Program-made: the position numbers and the translations under genes | Source of the DNA: Dermacentor variabilis | Taxonomy: Eukaryota; Arthropoda; Arachnida; Ixodida; Ixodidae | NCBI RefSeq assembly: GCF_050947875.1 | Contig: NC_134573.1 | Coordinates: 63,093,815 to 63,157,814, forward strand | DNA: 64,000 bases | Direction: 5' to 3' | Notes under the pieces: generated by a model | Told to the model about the DNA's origin: nothing | What the model saw: the letters and a program-made list of their open reading frames with translations, nothing else | Databases searched by the model: none | Part shown: piece by piece, positions 63,975-64,000 of the stretch | Layout of the letters: every line of letters starts with the position of its first letter | Numbering within the stretch: position 1 is the first letter of the stretch

Positions 63975-64000
63975 ACGTTCCTCCGCGAGCGTCCATCCGG

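Larger units (their letters stand above)
58793..64000 (-). mobile_element. I-clade LINE E, long copy running off the window
   Basis: Minus strand from the right edge: ORF1 (63974-62490, with two zinc knuckles), then ORF2: endonuclease (62393-61920), linker (61919-61350), RT (61350-60047), RNase H (59829-59260) and C-terminal region (to 58793). Most domains are in order, with several frameshifts. Its 3' end is lost where it meets the chimeric array at 58794. It belongs to the same broad group as LINE B but is a different family. Confidence 0.88.

Overview
This window looks like intergenic or intronic DNA from an arthropod, most likely a hard (ixodid) tick. I found no convincing single-copy host gene. 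The reading frames I can recognise belong to transposable elements, and most carry stops and frameshifts. The tick assignment rests on four copies of a tRNA-derived SINE that I recognise as Ruka-like, plus the mix of elements: a Penelope-like element with a GIY-YIG nuclease, BEL/Pao, Ty3/gypsy, RTE and several I-clade LINEs with RNase H. No database search was possible, so the species is not resolved.

Layout. 1-1590: the 3' part of a Penelope-like element (+). 1590-8100: a decayed BEL/Pao retrotransposon (-), with gag, protease, RT, RNase H and integrase in order. 8100-33500: mostly non-coding DNA with short DNA transposons. These include a 987-bp TIR element at 13426-14412 with relatives at 18998, 20487, 33530 and 47966, a 164-bp near-palindromic MITE at 22574-22737, and a 335-bp MITE at 12757-13091. 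This stretch also holds two Ruka-like SINEs, two LINE RT ends (24439, 26627), microsatellites and hairpins. 33530-37600: a Ty3/gypsy remnant (-) broken by a 5'-truncated RTE LINE (+, 35362-36376) and by a Ruka-like SINE in gag (37178-37414). 37870-39480: two copies of a dispersed repeat around a tRNA-like SINE and a 227-bp ATAG array.

41225-46095: an I-clade LINE (-), endonuclease through RNase H, split by the 5' end of an LTR retrotransposon (43437-44648, +). 47460-47830: a gypsy gag scrap. 48230-51400: an RTE LINE (-) broken by an AT-rich stretch and by the 3' end of an I-clade LINE (49494-49893, +). 53945-56830: an I-clade LINE (-) with an intact RNase H frame. 56835-57867: the 3' end of a second I-clade LINE. 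57553-58794: a 468-bp tandem array whose unit fuses pieces of the two preceding LINEs. 58793-64000: a third, longer I-clade LINE (-) running off the right edge.

The window is best read as a nested transposon stack. The most unusual structure is the chimeric 468-bp array near 58 kb. I did not find a clear new biological system.
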